From contig NZ_BAKX01000001.1 in assembly GCF_000614585.1 (NCBI RefSeq), positions 372,001-436,000 on the forward strand: a stretch of 64,000 nt of DNA. Reading direction: 5' to 3'. The notes beneath the pieces are model-generated. The model was not told where the DNA came from, did not search any database, and saw nothing but the letters and a program-made list of their open reading frames with translations. Numbering within the stretch: position 1 is the first letter of the stretch; each line of letters starts with the position of its first letter. Source of the stretch: Porphyromonas gingivicanis JCM 15907. Its GTDB lineage: Bacteria > Bacteroidota > Bacteroidia > Bacteroidales > Porphyromonadaceae. Position numbers and translations under genes: made by a program. This document shows, in pieces, positions 8,200 through 18,275 of this stretch.

Positions 8200-10817
8200 A
8201 TGGATAACGAAACAGTTTACAATCCCTCCTCGATAGAGAAAAAATGGTATCAATACTGGTTGGACCATAATCTCTTCTCTTCAACCCCCGACAATCGTCC
8301 TCCTTATACTATTGTAATACCTCCTCCTAACGTTACAGGGGTATTGCATATGGGGCATATGCTCAACAATACGATTCAAGATATTCTTGTACGTCGAGCT
8401 CGTCTATTGGGCTACAATGCTTGTTGGGTGCCTGGCACCGACCATGCTTCGATAGCTACGGAGGCAAAAGTGGTAGCCCGTTTGGCAGAGCAGGGTATCT
8501 CTAAAAATTCGCTTTCTCGCGAGGAATTTCTCGAACACGCTTGGCAGTGGACTCGCGAGCATGGAGGTATTATCTTAGAGCAGTTGAAACGTTTGGGAGC
8601 CTCTTGCGACTGGAAACGAACTGCTTTTACGTTGGACGAAGAGCGCTCTAAGGAAGTTGTCAAAGTATTCTGTGAGTTGTTCAATAGTGGTCTCATCTAT
8701 CGTGGCATACGTATTGTCAATTGGGATCCCAAGGCCAAAACCGCTCTCTCGGACGAAGAGGTTATACATCAGGAAGCACAGAGCCATCTGTACTATTTGA
8801 AGTACAATATAGAGGGGAGCGAGCAATTTTTGACCATTGCTACCACTCGTCCAGAGACGATTATGGGAGACACGGCTATCTGTGTACATCCAGAGGATGA
8901 GCGTTACCAAGCGTTCATCGGCAAGAAAGCTATTATTCCTATTGTTGGCAGGGCTATCCCCATTATAGCCGACACGTATATAGATAAGGAGTTCGGAACG
9001 GGCTGTCTTAAAGTAACACCTGCGCATGATGTAAACGACTATTTATTGGGGCAGACACACCAATTAGAAACAATTGATATCCTTAACGACGATGGTACAC
9101 TCAATGAGCTGGGAGGTATTTATGCAGGTATGGATCGCTTCGAGGTTCGCGAAAAGATAACCCAAGACTTGAAGGAAAAAGGTTTGTTGATTAAGGTTGA
9201 AGACTATGTCAATAAAGTAGGATACAGTGAACGTACCCACGTTCCCATCGAACCCAAACTCTCTATGCAATGGTTCCTTAAGATGGAAGACATTGCTCGT
9301 CCAGCCTTAGAAGCGGTAGAGAAAGATGAGATAGCCTTATCCCCTCCAAGTTTAAGAATACCTATCGTCATTGGATGGAGAATGTCAAAGATTGGTGCAT
9401 CAGTAGACAACTTTGGTGGGGACATAGAATACCTGCCTACTATTTGCCCGATGGCTCTTTCGTCGTAGCACCCTCCGAAGAGGAAGCTCTCGAAAAAGCT
9501 CGCTCTTTGAGTGGCAATAGTCAGCTTCAAAAAGAAGATCTTAGGGCAGAAGAGGATTGTTTGGATACGTGGTTCTCCTCTTGGTTGTGGCCAATGAGTG
9601 TGTTTGGTGATATTACTGACTCCGACAATAAGGATTTGAACTACTATTACCCAACCAATACCTTGGTAACAGCACCCGATATTCTTTTCTTTTGGGTAGC
9701 TCGTATGATTATAGCGGGTTATCGCTATAGAGGAGAGCGTCCTTTCAAAGATGTATATCTAACAGGTATCGTGCGTGATGCCTTAGGGCGCAAGATGTCT
9801 AAAACGTTGGGTAACTCTCCCAATCCATTGGATTTAATAGACAATTATGGAGCTGATGGAGTGCGTGTCGGGCTTATGATGGCAACATCGGCAGGTAATG
9901 ACCTGCTCTATGAAGAGGCACTTTTGGAGCAGGGACGTAATTTCTGTAACAAGATATGGAACTCTTTCCGTCTAATCAAAACTTGGCAAGTAGATGCTCA
10001 ACACTCCTCTCCCGAAGAGAGTCGCATAGCTATAGATTGGTTTGCTCATCGCTTGAGTGAAGCTGTTGCCGAGATAGACGACCTGATGGAGAAATACCGC
10101 ATCAGTGAGGCTGTAACAGTGGCTTACAAGTTATTCAGAGACGACTTCTCTGCTTTCTACTTAGAGGCTATCAAACCTGCTTATGGTGCTCCGATAGATG
10201 GTGTTACTTTGGAGAAGACGATTCTCTTCTTTGAAGACCTTTTGCGCATCCTTCATCCTTTCATGCCATTTATTACTGAAGAACTTTGGCATGAATTAAG
10301 AGAGCGTCCAGAGGGTAGTAGTATCATGTATTCTTCTTATCCTCAAAAGATAGAGCTTAATGCAAGTTTGTTGAAGACCGTGGCAATAGCAAGAGAGGTC
10401 ATCACACAGGTGCGTAATATACGTACTATGCACAATATCCCTCGTCAAGAGCTATTGGACATCTACGTACAAGAGATAGAGCATAGTGAGGCAGACTCTC
10501 TCATTATGAAGTTGGCAAGAGCTTCGGTACAGAGAGCTAAGAGTGCGCCCGAAGGAGTATCTTCTGCCTCATTTATCGTGGGGACAGTTTCCTATGCCGT
10601 ACCTATCGAAGCCTTTATAGACAAAGATGCCGTACGTCAGAAACTCGAAGCCGATTTGAAACATCAAGAGGGATTTTTGATGGGAGTACGCAAGAAACTT
10701 TCTAACGAGAAGTTTGTCAACAACGCCCCTCAAGATGTTGTCGCCATAGAGCGAAAGAAAGAGGCAGATGCCCTCTCTCGTATAGAGACCATTAAGAAGC
10801 AACTTAGCACTCTATAA
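8200..10817 (+). CDS. valS: Valyl-tRNA synthetase (one frameshift in this sequence)
   Basis: A class I aminoacyl-tRNA synthetase charging tRNA-Val. The ATP-binding HIGH motif appears as HMGH (50-53) in [14 protein letters not shown], the editing domain follows with [13 protein letters not shown], then [10 protein letters not shown] and the KMSKT loop in [16 protein letters not shown]. The C-terminus has the coiled-coil tRNA-binding arm typical of ValRS. The frame breaks inside the C-rich run at 9341-9350: before it the protein reads ALSPP, after it [17 protein letters not shown], which are contiguous in the family. Adding one C gives a continuous 872-aa protein of normal length. An essential gene of this kind is unlikely to be really broken. 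Confidence 0.95.
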
Positions 10818-10831
10818 GGAGTATAAAAGAT

Positions 10832-11269
10832 ATGGATAAGGATAAGATTCAGCACCTTCTGCGTAAGTTTTTTGTTCATGTAATTGATGCATGCTCAAAG
10901 AGTACGAAGACCTATTACGATTTGATGGTCTCTATCAACTTTGCAGAAGGGCGTATTGTTGTCTCTGACGATGACGACAAGGTCATAGGAGAGGAAGTAA
11001 TTTTCGGATTCATAAGCAATGAAAATAATAAAGGTATAACCTCCGAAGAGGTTATACCCTTGCTTCGCAATCAATTGCATCTGCTTTATACAGACGGCCT
11101 CTTCAATGAAGACTTTATTGGAGAGCCTTTCTCCGTAACTTACGTGACGGACGAGGAGCCAGTAGAACTGCTTTTCGTTTACGAAGATCAATTGCTATTA
11201 GAAAGACCTCTTCTTGAGAATATGGGAGAAGAGTTGGATACTTTCTTCAACAATCTCTTCGCAGAATAA
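10832..11269 (+). CDS. Hypothetical protein, 145 aa
   Basis: This follows valS by 14 bases and is probably co-transcribed. The protein is acidic and soluble, with no signal peptide or membrane segment. The first 20 residues look helical (KIQHLLRKFFVHVIDAC) and the rest alternates like a beta-rich small domain (YDLMVSINFAEGRIVVSDDDD, FSVTYVTDEEPVELLFVYED). I do not recognise a family. The reading frame is intact and of ordinary codon character, so it is likely a real gene of unknown role. Confidence 0.65.
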   Translation: MDKDKIQHLLRKFFVHVIDACSKSTKTYYDLMVSINFAEGRIVVSDDDDKVIGEEVIFGFISNENNKGITSEEVIPLLRNQLHLLYTDGLFNEDFIGEPFSVTYVTDEEPVELLFVYEDQLLLERPLLENMGEELDTFFNNLFAE

Positions 11270-11280
11270 ATTTTAATTAG

Positions 11281-11288
11281 TACCTTTG
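11281..11288 (+). promoter_or_regulatory. -7 box (TACCTTTG) upstream of tRNA-Thr
   Basis: A full TAnnTTTG match 12 bases after the stop of the 145-aa gene and 60 bases before the tRNA. No -33 TTTG was found at the expected distance. It would give the tRNA its own transcript with a short 5' leader to be processed. Confidence 0.45.
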
Positions 11289-11348
11289 CAACCCGAAAGA
11301 CAAGGGCTAAAGCTCTTTTACCTTCGTTCTTTCTTTGATTAGAGGTTT

Positions 11349-11421
11349 GCCGAAATAGCTCAGTTGGTAGAGCAACTCATTCGTAATGAGTAGGTCGCCG
11401 GTTCGAGTCCGGCTCTCGGCT
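11349..11421 (+). tRNA. tRNA-Thr (anticodon CGU)
   Basis: A 73-base cloverleaf. The acceptor is GCCGAAA with TCTCGGC and discriminator T; the D arm is GCTC AGTTGGTA GAGC; the anticodon arm is ACTCA TTCGTAA TGAGT, with anticodon CGT; the T arm is GCCGG TTCGAGT CCGGC. CCA is not encoded. The sixth acceptor pair is A-C, a mismatch, which is unusual but does not prevent recognition. The CGU anticodon reads ACG threonine codons. Confidence 0.95.
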
Positions 11422-11611
11422 CTCTCTGAATCTTTTGTAATCTATTTTGCGAAGCATACATGCCTTAGAGGCTAAAAGGAGAAGTAATAATCTTTTTCTT
11501 TTAGTCTTTCTTAGTTTTTATGCGAAACATAAAAGAACGTCTTGGCTAAGCAACAAACTTCAGAATCGAAGCAAACTATCACTGGGTAGTCTTTTAATAA
11601 TACAAAAAAGA

Positions 11612-11644
11612 AGCTACTAACAGAATTAGCTCCTGTTAGTAGCT
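11612..11644 (-). terminator. Intrinsic terminator after the FadL-like gene
   Basis: AGCTACTAACAG (11612-11623) and CTGTTAGTAGCT (11633-11644) form a perfect 12-bp stem with a 9-base loop. On the minus strand the stem is followed by TTCTTTTTTG, a U-rich tail, so it ends leftward transcripts from the gene stopping at 11676. Confidence 0.8.
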
Positions 11645-11675
11645 CATCAGCTCAGGTTTATTCTATTTCTATCGA

Positions 11676-13322
11676 TTAGAACTTGTAGCCCAATGTGAAA
11701 ATGGTTTTTAATGTGTTTTCACTCAAACGAATACTTTGAGGAGAGGTAAAATCTCCGATAGGGTTACCCTTGCTATCCGATAGAGTTGGAAAACTATAGA
11801 CGTGATTGATAGTTTTTGAATTGACAAACGCTAAGTCGATGTAGAAAGAACGAGACATCCTATAACCAATCCCTCCTGTAAATGTCAAACTGCCCGTAGG
11901 TATCATATAGTGGGGGAGTGTACCTGCGGTTAGAATGGGAGTGGTGTTCTTGTCGAATGAGGTCAGGCCTTGTCCCTTTTTCATAGGAGAGGTAGTAATA
12001 ACGCTTCCTAATCGTAAACTTAAGCGAGATATAGGCTTATATTCAGCTCCTATACGTATGGTTTGAGCTAATCCATAATGTTTTTCTATGGCTTGGTTGT
12101 CTACAGAGAAGTAAGACTCTCCTTGCATATCTCGCAAAGTCATAGTGTTATAGGGAGTAAGTTCGTAGTCTAAACTGATTAGCCCTTGACTGCCGAAAGT
12201 GTAGCCTAAGCCAACAACAAAACGACTAGGAGAAGAGAGACGGTAAGAGCTTGTAGCGTCTTTAGGGGTTTTTCCGTTAAGGATCCACTGATCCTTAGGA
12301 ACTGGTTTGCCTTCGTTATCTAAGGCATGAGAATAGCGAGACTTAGCAGATGCAAAAAATCCATCTTGCAACACCATCCAAGTAGGAGAGAAGTAAGCCA
12401 ATCCTACACGCAATCCGCCTACGGGACGAAGGATGGTTCCTAAGCTAACAGAGAAACCCCCTCCTCTTGTCCATAGTTCATTGCCCAAAATAAGATAGTC
12501 GCCATCCATAAAATCTTCTGCATAACTACTGGCAAGGGCATATTCTATGTCTGTATAACGTAGGGAGAAGCCGAAGTAGTAGCGGTCTCTATGGTTAAAT
12601 CCAAAAGTAAAATCATAAGCCTCTACACTTCCTTTCTCTCTCCAATTTATATGAGCTTCGGAAGGTCCAAAGGGGACATAGTTCCCATTTCTATTAGGGT
12701 AGAAAAACTGTGTTTCGTAGGCTCCCTGCTTATTTTTTTGTGTCCAACCTGCTTCGTACGCCAATATAGATAGCCAAGAATAGTTACTTGATTTGTAAGG
12801 ATCAAAGTTAGTTCTGGGGAGTAAATCTTCTGGTTTAGCCTGATCTGGAGTAATTAGGGCAGCATAATCTGCCAAAGAGAAATCGATAGGCTGTCCACTT
12901 GAAATCTTGAAGCTACGATTGTATCGAGCTAAATTCTGCCGATTAAAACCGAAGGTAAAACCATTGCCCGAATAGCGATCATAATAGGAACCTATTGCTG
13001 AGAAGTTGGGAGATCGAAAGTAGGATGTCTTATGCTTCGAGTTATTGTTGTACCAATTAGCACGATTCATCTGGCTCGTATTATCAAAAGATATTGATAT
13101 TTCAGAGTTCCGATAAACCCCAATACCTGCAGGGTTTTGCGTTACGGAAGAGGGGTCTCCTCCCAGTGAAGCAAAGGCTCCACCCATAGCTTGAAAACGA
13201 GCTGTACCACCTAAGGGAGCAGTATGACTTAAACGAAAAGCATCGGTCTCACTTTGTGCTTTTGCCTGTTGCATTCCCCAACAAGCTGTCGCTAAAACAA
13301 GAGTTGCAATATACTTTCTCAT
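11676..13322 (-). CDS. Outer membrane protein of the FadL/OmpP1 type
   Basis: A 548-aa exported protein with a clean signal peptide (MRKYIATLVLATACWGMQQAKAQ, cleavage after AKA). The N-terminus of the mature part, with GGTARFQAMGGAFASLGGDPSSVTQNPAGIG (about 39-69), is characteristic of Bacteroidota FadL-like channel proteins: MGGAF and the NPAG motif mark the plug region. The remainder alternates in short beta-strand stretches with aromatic girdles and ends in TLGYKF, a terminal outer-membrane strand ending in Phe. It probably passes hydrophobic or small substrates across the outer membrane; the substrate is unknown. It lies 63 bp downstream of the Tyr-rich secreted protein gene, without an obvious promoter between, and has a terminator after it. 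Confidence 0.8.
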   Translation of the reverse strand: MRKYIATLVLATACWGMQQAKAQSETDAFRLSHTAPLGGTARFQAMGGAFASLGGDPSSVTQNPAGIGVYRNSEISISFDNTSQMNRANWYNNNSKHKTSYFRSPNFSAIGSYYDRYSGNGFTFGFNRQNLARYNRSFKISSGQPIDFSLADYAALITPDQAKPEDLLPRTNFDPYKSSNYSWLSILAYEAGWTQKNKQGAYETQFFYPNRNGNYVPFGPSEAHINWREKGSVEAYDFTFGFNHRDRYYFGFSLRYTDIEYALASSYAEDFMDGDYLILGNELWTRGGGFSVSLGTILRPVGGLRVGLAYFSPTWMVLQDGFFASAKSRYSHALDNEGKPVPKDQWILNGKTPKDATSSYRLSSPSRFVVGLGYTFGSQGLISLDYELTPYNTMTLRDMQGESYFSVDNQAIEKHYGLAQTIRIGAEYKPISRLSLRLGSVITTSPMKKGQGLTSFDKNTTPILTAGTLPHYMIPTGSLTFTGGIGYRMSRSFYIDLAFVNSKTINHVYSFPTLSDSKGNPIGDFTSPQSIRLSENTLKTIFTLGYKF

Positions 13323-13385
13323 GATTTTATATTGGTATGTTTCTGTTGTTATTGGTAATGTTATTTATTAAGTTAAGTTATGCTA

Positions 13386-14912
13386 TCAACGTCCTCGACG
13401 ACCTCCGCCAGAGCTATTTCCAGAAGAGGAGCTTCTACCACTGTCATAAGAACCTCGAGATGAAGAGGAGGAACTTCTACTTTCGTAAGAACTACCAGCC
13501 GAAGAGTTACTTCGCCTATTTTCATAAGAGTTGCTGGAGGAACGTCTGCTTGTAGCACCATTGTCGTAACTTCTACTATTATAGCGATTGTTATCGTTGC
13601 GCTCAATAGGTTTTACGGACGAATTGATACGTTGCTGGCTACCACCCCTGTCATAACTACCTCTATCGTAGTCATAGCTTCCTCTATTAGTACGCTCTAC
13701 ACGACGACTGGTAGAACGGTTGTTCGAATTGTCTCTTGGAGAAGTTTCTATACGTTGTGTTTCTCTTTCTGATGAAGGACGAGAGAGGTTTCTGCCCTCA
13801 GAATAATTGCCTCGGTTGCTTCTGTTGTAGACGGAGCTATTACCTCTGTAATCTCTTCTGTTAAAATTCTGGTCATTGTCAGTAACGCGGTTTGCTTCGT
13901 TGCTCCAATATGTACCTCGCTCATAATTGGAGGTGTTGTTTCTTCGTACTATGCTTACATTGTCATTGCTTCTTGCTGAGGAAGAAACATTTCTACTATT
14001 CTGGTTGCGACCTTCATTGTATTCTGCTCCGTAGGAGTCATTACTACGTCTACCTTGCTGATATTTATTGCTACGAGGCTTGTAATGACCTACGTAAGGG
14101 TCATAGTAGCTACCTCCATAACGACCTCCATAGCCGTAGTAACCATCTAAGTAACCTTGGTAGTAGCCGTCATACCAAATATCACGAGGTGTAGGGTAGT
14201 AGCCGAAACTATTCCATCTCCAATTCCACCCTCTATTATACCAATATCTATAACGATGATAGTAGGGAGAGTAGTAGCCATAGTAAGACCAAGGAGTCCA
14301 GTAATCCCACCACGAATCGTACCAAGGATAGAAACTATTCCATCCTCTGCTCCCGTAGTAAGAATTTGTTATTATATAGACATTGATATCTGTATCATCG
14401 TCATAGTAGTATCCATTGTCATAATTACTACCGTAGTACTCATCATCTACATATACTTCCACACGGTCAACCCCTTTGATAACTATTGTGGAAGGATCGT
14501 GAAAACGAGCTATACGATCGGAATAAATGCCTCGATATTTTCTCTGTTTTCTTTTTTTCAAAGCACGCTCTTTAACGATGCTCCGCTCCTTTTTTCGAGA
14601 GGTGTAGCGATCCTGTTTGCCCTTACCTTTATCTCTGCGATTGTAGGAGTCAATCTCATCATCGCTTATTTCATTGCCATCTGTATCGAAGTCCTCGTAT
14701 TCGTAAGCATCTTCGTATCGCTCTCTTTCGAGACGCTGTGCATAGGCTCTTTCTCTTGCCATACGATTCTCTTCAATGGCCTTAGCTCTTGCCTTTTCAG
14801 CCTGCTCTGGAGAGATGTAGATAGCATCGTCAACATCTTCATTCTGTGCCCATCCGCTAACGGAAGTCAACATGCAAAATCCTAAGAGGACTATCAATTT
14901 GTTCCATTTCAT
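13386..14912 (-). CDS. Tyr/Trp-rich, low-complexity secreted protein, 508 aa
   Basis: The function is not recognised. A signal peptide (residues 1-22, ending SGWAQ) is followed by a charged coiled region (about 35-140, rich in E, R, K, D), a short beta-like segment with FHDPSTIVIKGVDRVEVYVDDEYYG (about 147-171), and then a block of roughly 120 residues in which Tyr and Trp dominate (Y-Y-D, W-N, Y-G-G repeats, about 172-300). The last 200 residues are low-complexity Ser/Arg/Asn/Tyr with SRSS-type runs and a C-terminal GGGRRGR. The protein is probably exported and may be structural or surface-bound (inference). The frame is open for 1.5 kb. The long ORFs on the opposite strand are composition shadows. 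Confidence 0.7.
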   Translation of the reverse strand: MKWNKLIVLLGFCMLTSVSGWAQNEDVDDAIYISPEQAEKARAKAIEENRMARERAYAQRLERERYEDAYEYEDFDTDGNEISDDEIDSYNRRDKGKGKQDRYTSRKKERSIVKERALKKRKQRKYRGIYSDRIARFHDPSTIVIKGVDRVEVYVDDEYYGSNYDNGYYYDDDTDINVYIITNSYYGSRGWNSFYPWYDSWWDYWTPWSYYGYYSPYYHRYRYWYNRGWNWRWNSFGYYPTPRDIWYDGYYQGYLDGYYGYGGRYGGSYYDPYVGHYKPRSNKYQQGRRSNDSYGAEYNEGRNQNSRNVSSSARSNDNVSIVRRNNTSNYERGTYWSNEANRVTDNDQNFNRRDYRGNSSVYNRSNRGNYSEGRNLSRPSSERETQRIETSPRDNSNNRSTSRRVERTNRGSYDYDRGSYDRGGSQQRINSSVKPIERNDNNRYNSRSYDNGATSRRSSSNSYENRRSNSSAGSSYESRSSSSSSRGSYDSGRSSSSGNSSGGGRRGR

Positions 14913-15027
14913 AGCTGTACGTATTTAGTTGTGTTGGTTATTTACTTTTTGCTTTTCAGTTGTTAGACCTCTAAAGTAGGGCTATGGTTTAACGTTATCT
15001 ATGGGGAGAAGAAACGCTCTTCTGATC

Positions 15028-15057
15028 CAAATATAATGATTTTTTAGTTCTGTGCAA
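15028..15057 (-). promoter_or_regulatory. Putative promoter of the Tyr-rich secreted protein gene
   Basis: On the minus strand TTG at 15057-15055 is followed after 19 bases by TATATTTG (15035-15028), a full -7 match. It overlaps the end of prmA and would give a leader of about 110 bases before the ATG at 14912. Confidence 0.4.
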
Positions 15058-15922
15058 TACTAAGTTTCATAGCACTCCATTCCTCTTTTCTGAAAGTCTC
15101 TTGAGAAACAAAGCCTAAAGCGGTAAAGTGAGATTTTATTTGTTCTTCATCTTCTCGAAGAAAACCGCTTATAAAAAGGTTGCCATTCTCGTTCAACAAA
15201 GAGCGATACCTAATGGCATCATGTAGGATAATATTTCGGTGTATATTGGCACATATAACATCGAAACTGTGAGGAGGAAAATAGAATTCCTCCAGTATAC
15301 CTGTGTAGACCTGATGTTCTTTGTCTGAAGAGATAGCATTCAATCCTATATTGTGTATTGTGTTGGCAGTAGCTTGCCTATCAATGTCTATGAAAATAGC
15401 CGTTTGAGCTCCTCTCAAGAGAGCCAGTATACCCAATAGTCCCGTACCGCACCCTACGTCTAAGACCTTTTTTCTCTCGAGGTTTTCGATCAAAAGTGAG
15501 TTCAACATAAGCCATGTTGTGGCATGCTCTCCTGTTCCAAAAGAGCAGGCTGGCTGTATAAAAATTTCTAACTCTACCTCTTTTCTGGAGGGGGGCTGGA
15601 GGGGAGTGCGAATAAATAGTTTAGTCCCTATCTCTATGGGGGTGAAAGACTCTTCTTCCCAACGTCTATTCCAATTCTTTTCAGGACAGAGAGAGGAAGT
15701 ATATATGAAACTAACTTCGGGAAAAGAGAGTGTATAGATTCCTTTTTCGTCCATCTGTTCAAAGTTACGTTCGGGCAGATAGGCTATTAAAGAACTATTT
15801 GTTTGCTCTACAAAGCTATCGAACCCCAGCTCTGCCAGATCGTTACTTAAGAGCGGTAAGTACACATCTTCTGAAAGTTTCGTAGGGGAAAGCAATGTAA
15901 AAAGATACTCTTTGTACTGCAT
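15044..15922 (-). CDS. prmA: Ribosomal protein L11 methyltransferase
   Basis: A 292-aa SAM-dependent methyltransferase that trimethylates ribosomal protein L11. The PrmA-specific FGTGEHATT motif (128-136) precedes the SAM-binding motif I DVGCGTGLLG (155-164), an acidic post-I residue in FIDIDRQA, and the ANIHRNII motif, a Bacteroidota form of the usual NILA. The N-terminal domain is complete. The start lies four bases after the MATE stop, so the two genes are co-transcribed. Confidence 0.9.
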   Translation of the reverse strand: MQYKEYLFTLLSPTKLSEDVYLPLLSNDLAELGFDSFVEQTNSSLIAYLPERNFEQMDEKGIYTLSFPEVSFIYTSSLCPEKNWNRRWEEESFTPIEIGTKLFIRTPLQPPSRKEVELEIFIQPACSFGTGEHATTWLMLNSLLIENLERKKVLDVGCGTGLLGILALLRGAQTAIFIDIDRQATANTIHNIGLNAISSDKEHQVYTGILEEFYFPPHSFDVICANIHRNIILHDAIRYRSLLNENGNLFISGFLREDEEQIKSHFTALGFVSQETFRKEEWSAMKLSIAQN

Positions 15923-15926
15923 AGTA

Positions 15927-17291
15927 TTAACTTGAATGAGACGTTGATAGAGTTTTTATTTTAGATTTAATGTAGGGGAGAGAGGCAATGGCGATGAGTC
16001 CTTTGAGCATAGAAGATAGAGAAATAGCCCACCAAACGGCGTTCAGTCCCCACCCCCAAGAGAGAAAAAGGAAGGCCATAGGTATGCGCAATAGGTTACC
16101 CACAATGCTGATAGAAGCTGGTATTATACTCCGTCCTGTACCATAGAAGAGTCCTTGAAGAGTAATTTCTACCATCATAAAAAGCTGAGAATATGCAGCG
16201 ATACGTAGATAATTGCCTCCTTCGATATAGGCTTCTGGGTCGGGTACAATGAGGGCAAAGAATTCTTCGCCCCAGAAATAATATAGAAGTGTAGCAATTA
16301 CTCCGAAAATGGAAGTAAAAAGGATACAAACTTTGAAAGCCTTAAAAATACGTTTGTACTGGCGAGCTGCATAGTTCTGCCCCACAAAGGCTGCGAGAGC
16401 TGTACCAAAGCCCTGCGAAGTATTCCACGTAATAGCTTCTAATTGACCACCTGTATTGATTGTGGCTACTCCGATATGTCCCCCTGCACGTGAGGCTATG
16501 CTACCCATAGTGAGTGTTATAAGAGCAAAAAGTGAGTTCAGAAGAGCTACAGGAAGTCCTAATGCCAAAATGTCTTTAGACTCTTTTCGATGAAGCCTTC
16601 CAATAAGAGCCCACTTGCCCAAAAGTTGTTCCTTTATCTTTATTCTGTAATAAAAGACCACGAAAACCAAAAATTCGGATAGGAAAGTAGCCCAAGCTGC
16701 CCCCTCTACTCCATAGTCAAATACAAATATAAAAAGAGGATCAAGCAGGATATTAGTTATAAGTCCTATGCTATTGATTATAAAGGGAATATTACTCCTT
16801 CCAGCAGCAGTATAGATACCTCCAAAAGAAAAGGAGAGAAAGAAAAAAGGAAAGCCTAACGATGTGATTCGTAAGTATTGCTCCGCCATAGCACTAATGT
16901 CGGGTTCTAAGGCATATAGGGCAATAATTTTGTGACCAAAGAGTTGACATAGAAGTAAAAGAATTACAGAAAAATACACTGCCAACGTAGTGTTGTGTCT
17001 CGCATAGCTACGTGCCAATGACGAATCGTGCATCCCAAGTCCTTGAGCTACACAAACTTCTGAACCCACTTTTACGATTGCTCCTATTGATCCTGTTAGC
17101 CATACTAAGACTGCCACAACCCCCACGGCGGCAATCTCTCTACTCCCAAGTCGCCCAATCCATGCCATATCTGTAAAAGAGTAGACTACATGGATGAAAG
17201 ATGTCCCTATAATAGGGGCTGCCAAGGCTATAATTTGTTTACTAATCTTGCCTTGAGTCAAGTCTTTTATCTTGCTTTTTTCGAGAGTCAT
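15927..17291 (-). CDS. MATE family efflux transporter
   Basis: A 454-aa inner-membrane protein with about 12 hydrophobic segments in two six-helix halves. The N-terminal half has the MATE-like APIIGTSFIHVVYSFTDMAWIGRLG block (residues about 29-53), and the second half carries the equivalent NTSQGFGTALAAFVGQNYAA (about 293-312). Members export cationic drugs or metabolites using Na+ or H+ gradients; specificity cannot be read. It is followed at once by prmA. The upstream gap of 195 bases shows no convincing promoter. Confidence 0.9.
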   Translation of the reverse strand: MTLEKSKIKDLTQGKISKQIIALAAPIIGTSFIHVVYSFTDMAWIGRLGSREIAAVGVVAVLVWLTGSIGAIVKVGSEVCVAQGLGMHDSSLARSYARHNTTLAVYFSVILLLLCQLFGHKIIALYALEPDISAMAEQYLRITSLGFPFFFLSFSFGGIYTAAGRSNIPFIINSIGLITNILLDPLFIFVFDYGVEGAAWATFLSEFLVFVVFYYRIKIKEQLLGKWALIGRLHRKESKDILALGLPVALLNSLFALITLTMGSIASRAGGHIGVATINTGGQLEAITWNTSQGFGTALAAFVGQNYAARQYKRIFKAFKVCILFTSIFGVIATLLYYFWGEEFFALIVPDPEAYIEGGNYLRIAAYSQLFMMVEITLQGLFYGTGRSIIPASISIVGNLLRIPMAFLFLSWGWGLNAVWWAISLSSMLKGLIAIASLPYIKSKIKTLSTSHSS

Positions 17292-17486
17292 TTTTATTTG
17301 AAATAGGAGGCTGAGTGGTAGGAGTTTGGGTTAGTAGTGTAGTGTTGTTTCTGGAGTATCCTTGTAGAGAATAAATGTTTCCCTCTAAAACAAGGGATAG
17401 AAAGGTTTCTCTTTTCCAACACTTATGCAGAGAACCCTACAAGCTAAGGTGTAAATTCTCACAAATAGGGGTAGTATGAGATAGGT

Positions 17487-18260
17487 CTACTCTTCAAGAG
17501 CTTTACGTAGTTCATCTATGGAAATATTTTCGTGGATTTCTCCTCGATAGGCATACGATATAAACCCTCTCTCCTCACTCACTATAACCACTTTGGCATC
17601 GGTCTCCTGAGAGATGCCCAATGCCGATCGGTGACGCAAACCAAGATCTTTGTTCAAATCTTCCGAAGAAGATACTGGCAAGATGCAACCTGCTGCACAA
17701 ATTTTTCCATCCATAATAATCATAGCACCATCATGCAGGGGACTATTTTTGAAGAAAATATTTTCGATAAGACGGGCATTTACCTCCGAACGAAACATTT
17801 CTCCCGTATGAATGTAGTTGGAGAGGTCCATTGATTGACTTATGACGATAATAGCTCCTGTCTTTTTCTTTGAAAGATTGAGCGTGGCCAACACTACAGG
17901 AGCGATGTATTTGCGGTCTTCCGTCTCCCCTTTGCGTACATCTTTGGAAAACCATCTGCGAACAAACCTCCACTTTCGAGTAGAACCCAAACCGACCAAA
18001 AACTTACGAATCTCATCTTGGAATATGATGATAATAAGTAGTGTCCCGACATTTACGAATTTGTCTAATATGGCTCCCATGAGCTTCATTTCGAGCAATT
18101 GAGATACCAATACCCATAGAATAAGGAAGGTGAATATGCCTAAGAATATAGCTTTTGAACCAGAACTTTTCAAAATCTGGTAGGTGTAAAATAGAAAGAG
18201 TGCAACCAATACAATGTCGATTACATCTTTGAATGAAAAAGGCATCCAGAGGGTAAACAT
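17487..18260 (-). CDS. cdaA: Diadenylate cyclase (c-di-AMP synthase)
   Basis: A 257-aa membrane-anchored DAC enzyme making c-di-AMP from two ATP. Three hydrophobic segments lie at about 12-28, 37-56 and 70-80. The DAC domain follows, with the catalytic DGA motif in PLHDGAMII (175-182) and the RHR motif in LGLRHRSALG (207-216); both are intact. It sits 15 bases after folP, a pairing typical of Bacteroidota. c-di-AMP commonly controls potassium and osmotic balance and wall homeostasis. Confidence 0.93.
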   Translation of the reverse strand: MFTLWMPFSFKDVIDIVLVALFLFYTYQILKSSGSKAIFLGIFTFLILWVLVSQLLEMKLMGAILDKFVNVGTLLIIIIFQDEIRKFLVGLGSTRKWRFVRRWFSKDVRKGETEDRKYIAPVVLATLNLSKKKTGAIIVISQSMDLSNYIHTGEMFRSEVNARLIENIFFKNSPLHDGAMIIMDGKICAAGCILPVSSSEDLNKDLGLRHRSALGISQETDAKVVIVSEERGFISYAYRGEIHENISIDELRKALEE

Positions 18261-18275
18261 ATTGAAATTGGGGGT

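Noticed and set aside
14157-14885. A 242-codon open frame on the plus strand opposite the Tyr-rich protein gene
   Set aside because: Its Ile/Val/Ser-rich translation is what the antisense of Tyr-, Asp- and Arg-rich coding gives; it has no motif and no start signal, while the minus-strand frame has a signal peptide and full-length structure.
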